Assembly (NCBI RefSeq): GCF_032062135.1
Contig: NC_092858.1
Coordinates: 124,635,692 to 124,699,691 of the forward strand
DNA from: Pyxicephalus adspersus
Lineage: Eukaryota > Chordata > Amphibia > Anura > Pyxicephalidae
Length of the DNA: 64,000 nucleotides
Reading direction: 5' to 3'
Shown here: positions 63,855-64,000 of the stretch, one piece after another
Position numbering within the stretch: the first letter of the stretch is position 1
Layout of the letters: each line of letters starts with the position of its first letter
Notes under the pieces: generated by a model
What the model was told of the DNA's origin: nothing
Database searches by the model: none
Seen by the model: only the letters and a program-made list of their open reading frames with translations
Translations under genes and position numbers: made by a program

Positions 63855-64000
63855 GAGCCCACCCCAACGACACACATTCACACCATTTGAATCGTTTTAG
63901 GGCCCCTTGCAATCTTTGAGTATGTTAATGCATTTACACTGAAATAAACACTTACTATTTTGGCATTTAGGCACACTACAACACACAAAGCTTTTGGATC

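Overview
This is vertebrate nuclear DNA, most likely from a frog. It is AT-rich and intron-rich, contains three runs of N, and is packed with interspersed repeats. The frog assignment rests on the repeats: a tRNA-headed SINE with an (ATT/AAT)n tail, CR1, L1-clade and DIRS-like retroelement relics, Tc1/mariner relics, and several hAT-like and Harbinger-like miniature elements. No bacterial, organellar or phage-type gene organisation is present.

Two protein-coding genes are well supported, both on the + strand. The first is complete: STK38 (NDR1 kinase), with a CpG-rich promoter and non-coding first exon at about 18.27-18.54 kb, then 13 coding exons from 23842 to 41318. All splice sites are GT-AG, the phases agree, and the joined reading frame gives 464 residues against 465 in human. 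The second is the 5' part of ETV7 (TEL2), an ETS-family transcription factor. Three coding exons at 61360-63438 encode the segment before the PNT/SAM domain and the PNT domain itself. The ETS DNA-binding domain must lie beyond the window. From general knowledge, STK38 and ETV7 are also near neighbours with the same relative orientation in human (6p21.31), where KCTD20 and PXT1 lie between them. I could not recognise either of those here.

Region by region. 1-18.2 kb: intergenic and repeat-rich, with two hAT-like elements that keep 8-bp target duplications, a perfect 95-bp tandem duplication, CR1 and Harbinger-like copies, and two weak candidate exons on the - strand that might belong to a divergent gene. 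18.3-42.8 kb: STK38, with introns holding five copies of a ~165-bp hairpin-forming miniature element, a CR1 copy, SINEs, Harbinger-like elements and a DIRS-like reverse transcriptase relic. 42.8-61.3 kb: a transposon graveyard with SINEs, hAT-like elements (one with a perfect 8-bp target duplication), a frameshifted full-length copy of a transposon-like gene at 47.8-49.5 kb, two Tc1 relics, a G-poor strand-asymmetric block, and an L1-clade LINE. 61.36-64 kb: ETV7.

I see no unmistakable new biological system. The most informative leads are the transposon-like pseudogene, the clustered miniature-element family in the STK38 5' half, the possible divergent gene upstream of STK38, and the compact STK38-ETV7 neighbourhood. 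All family names come from reading the sequence and from memory; no database search was run.
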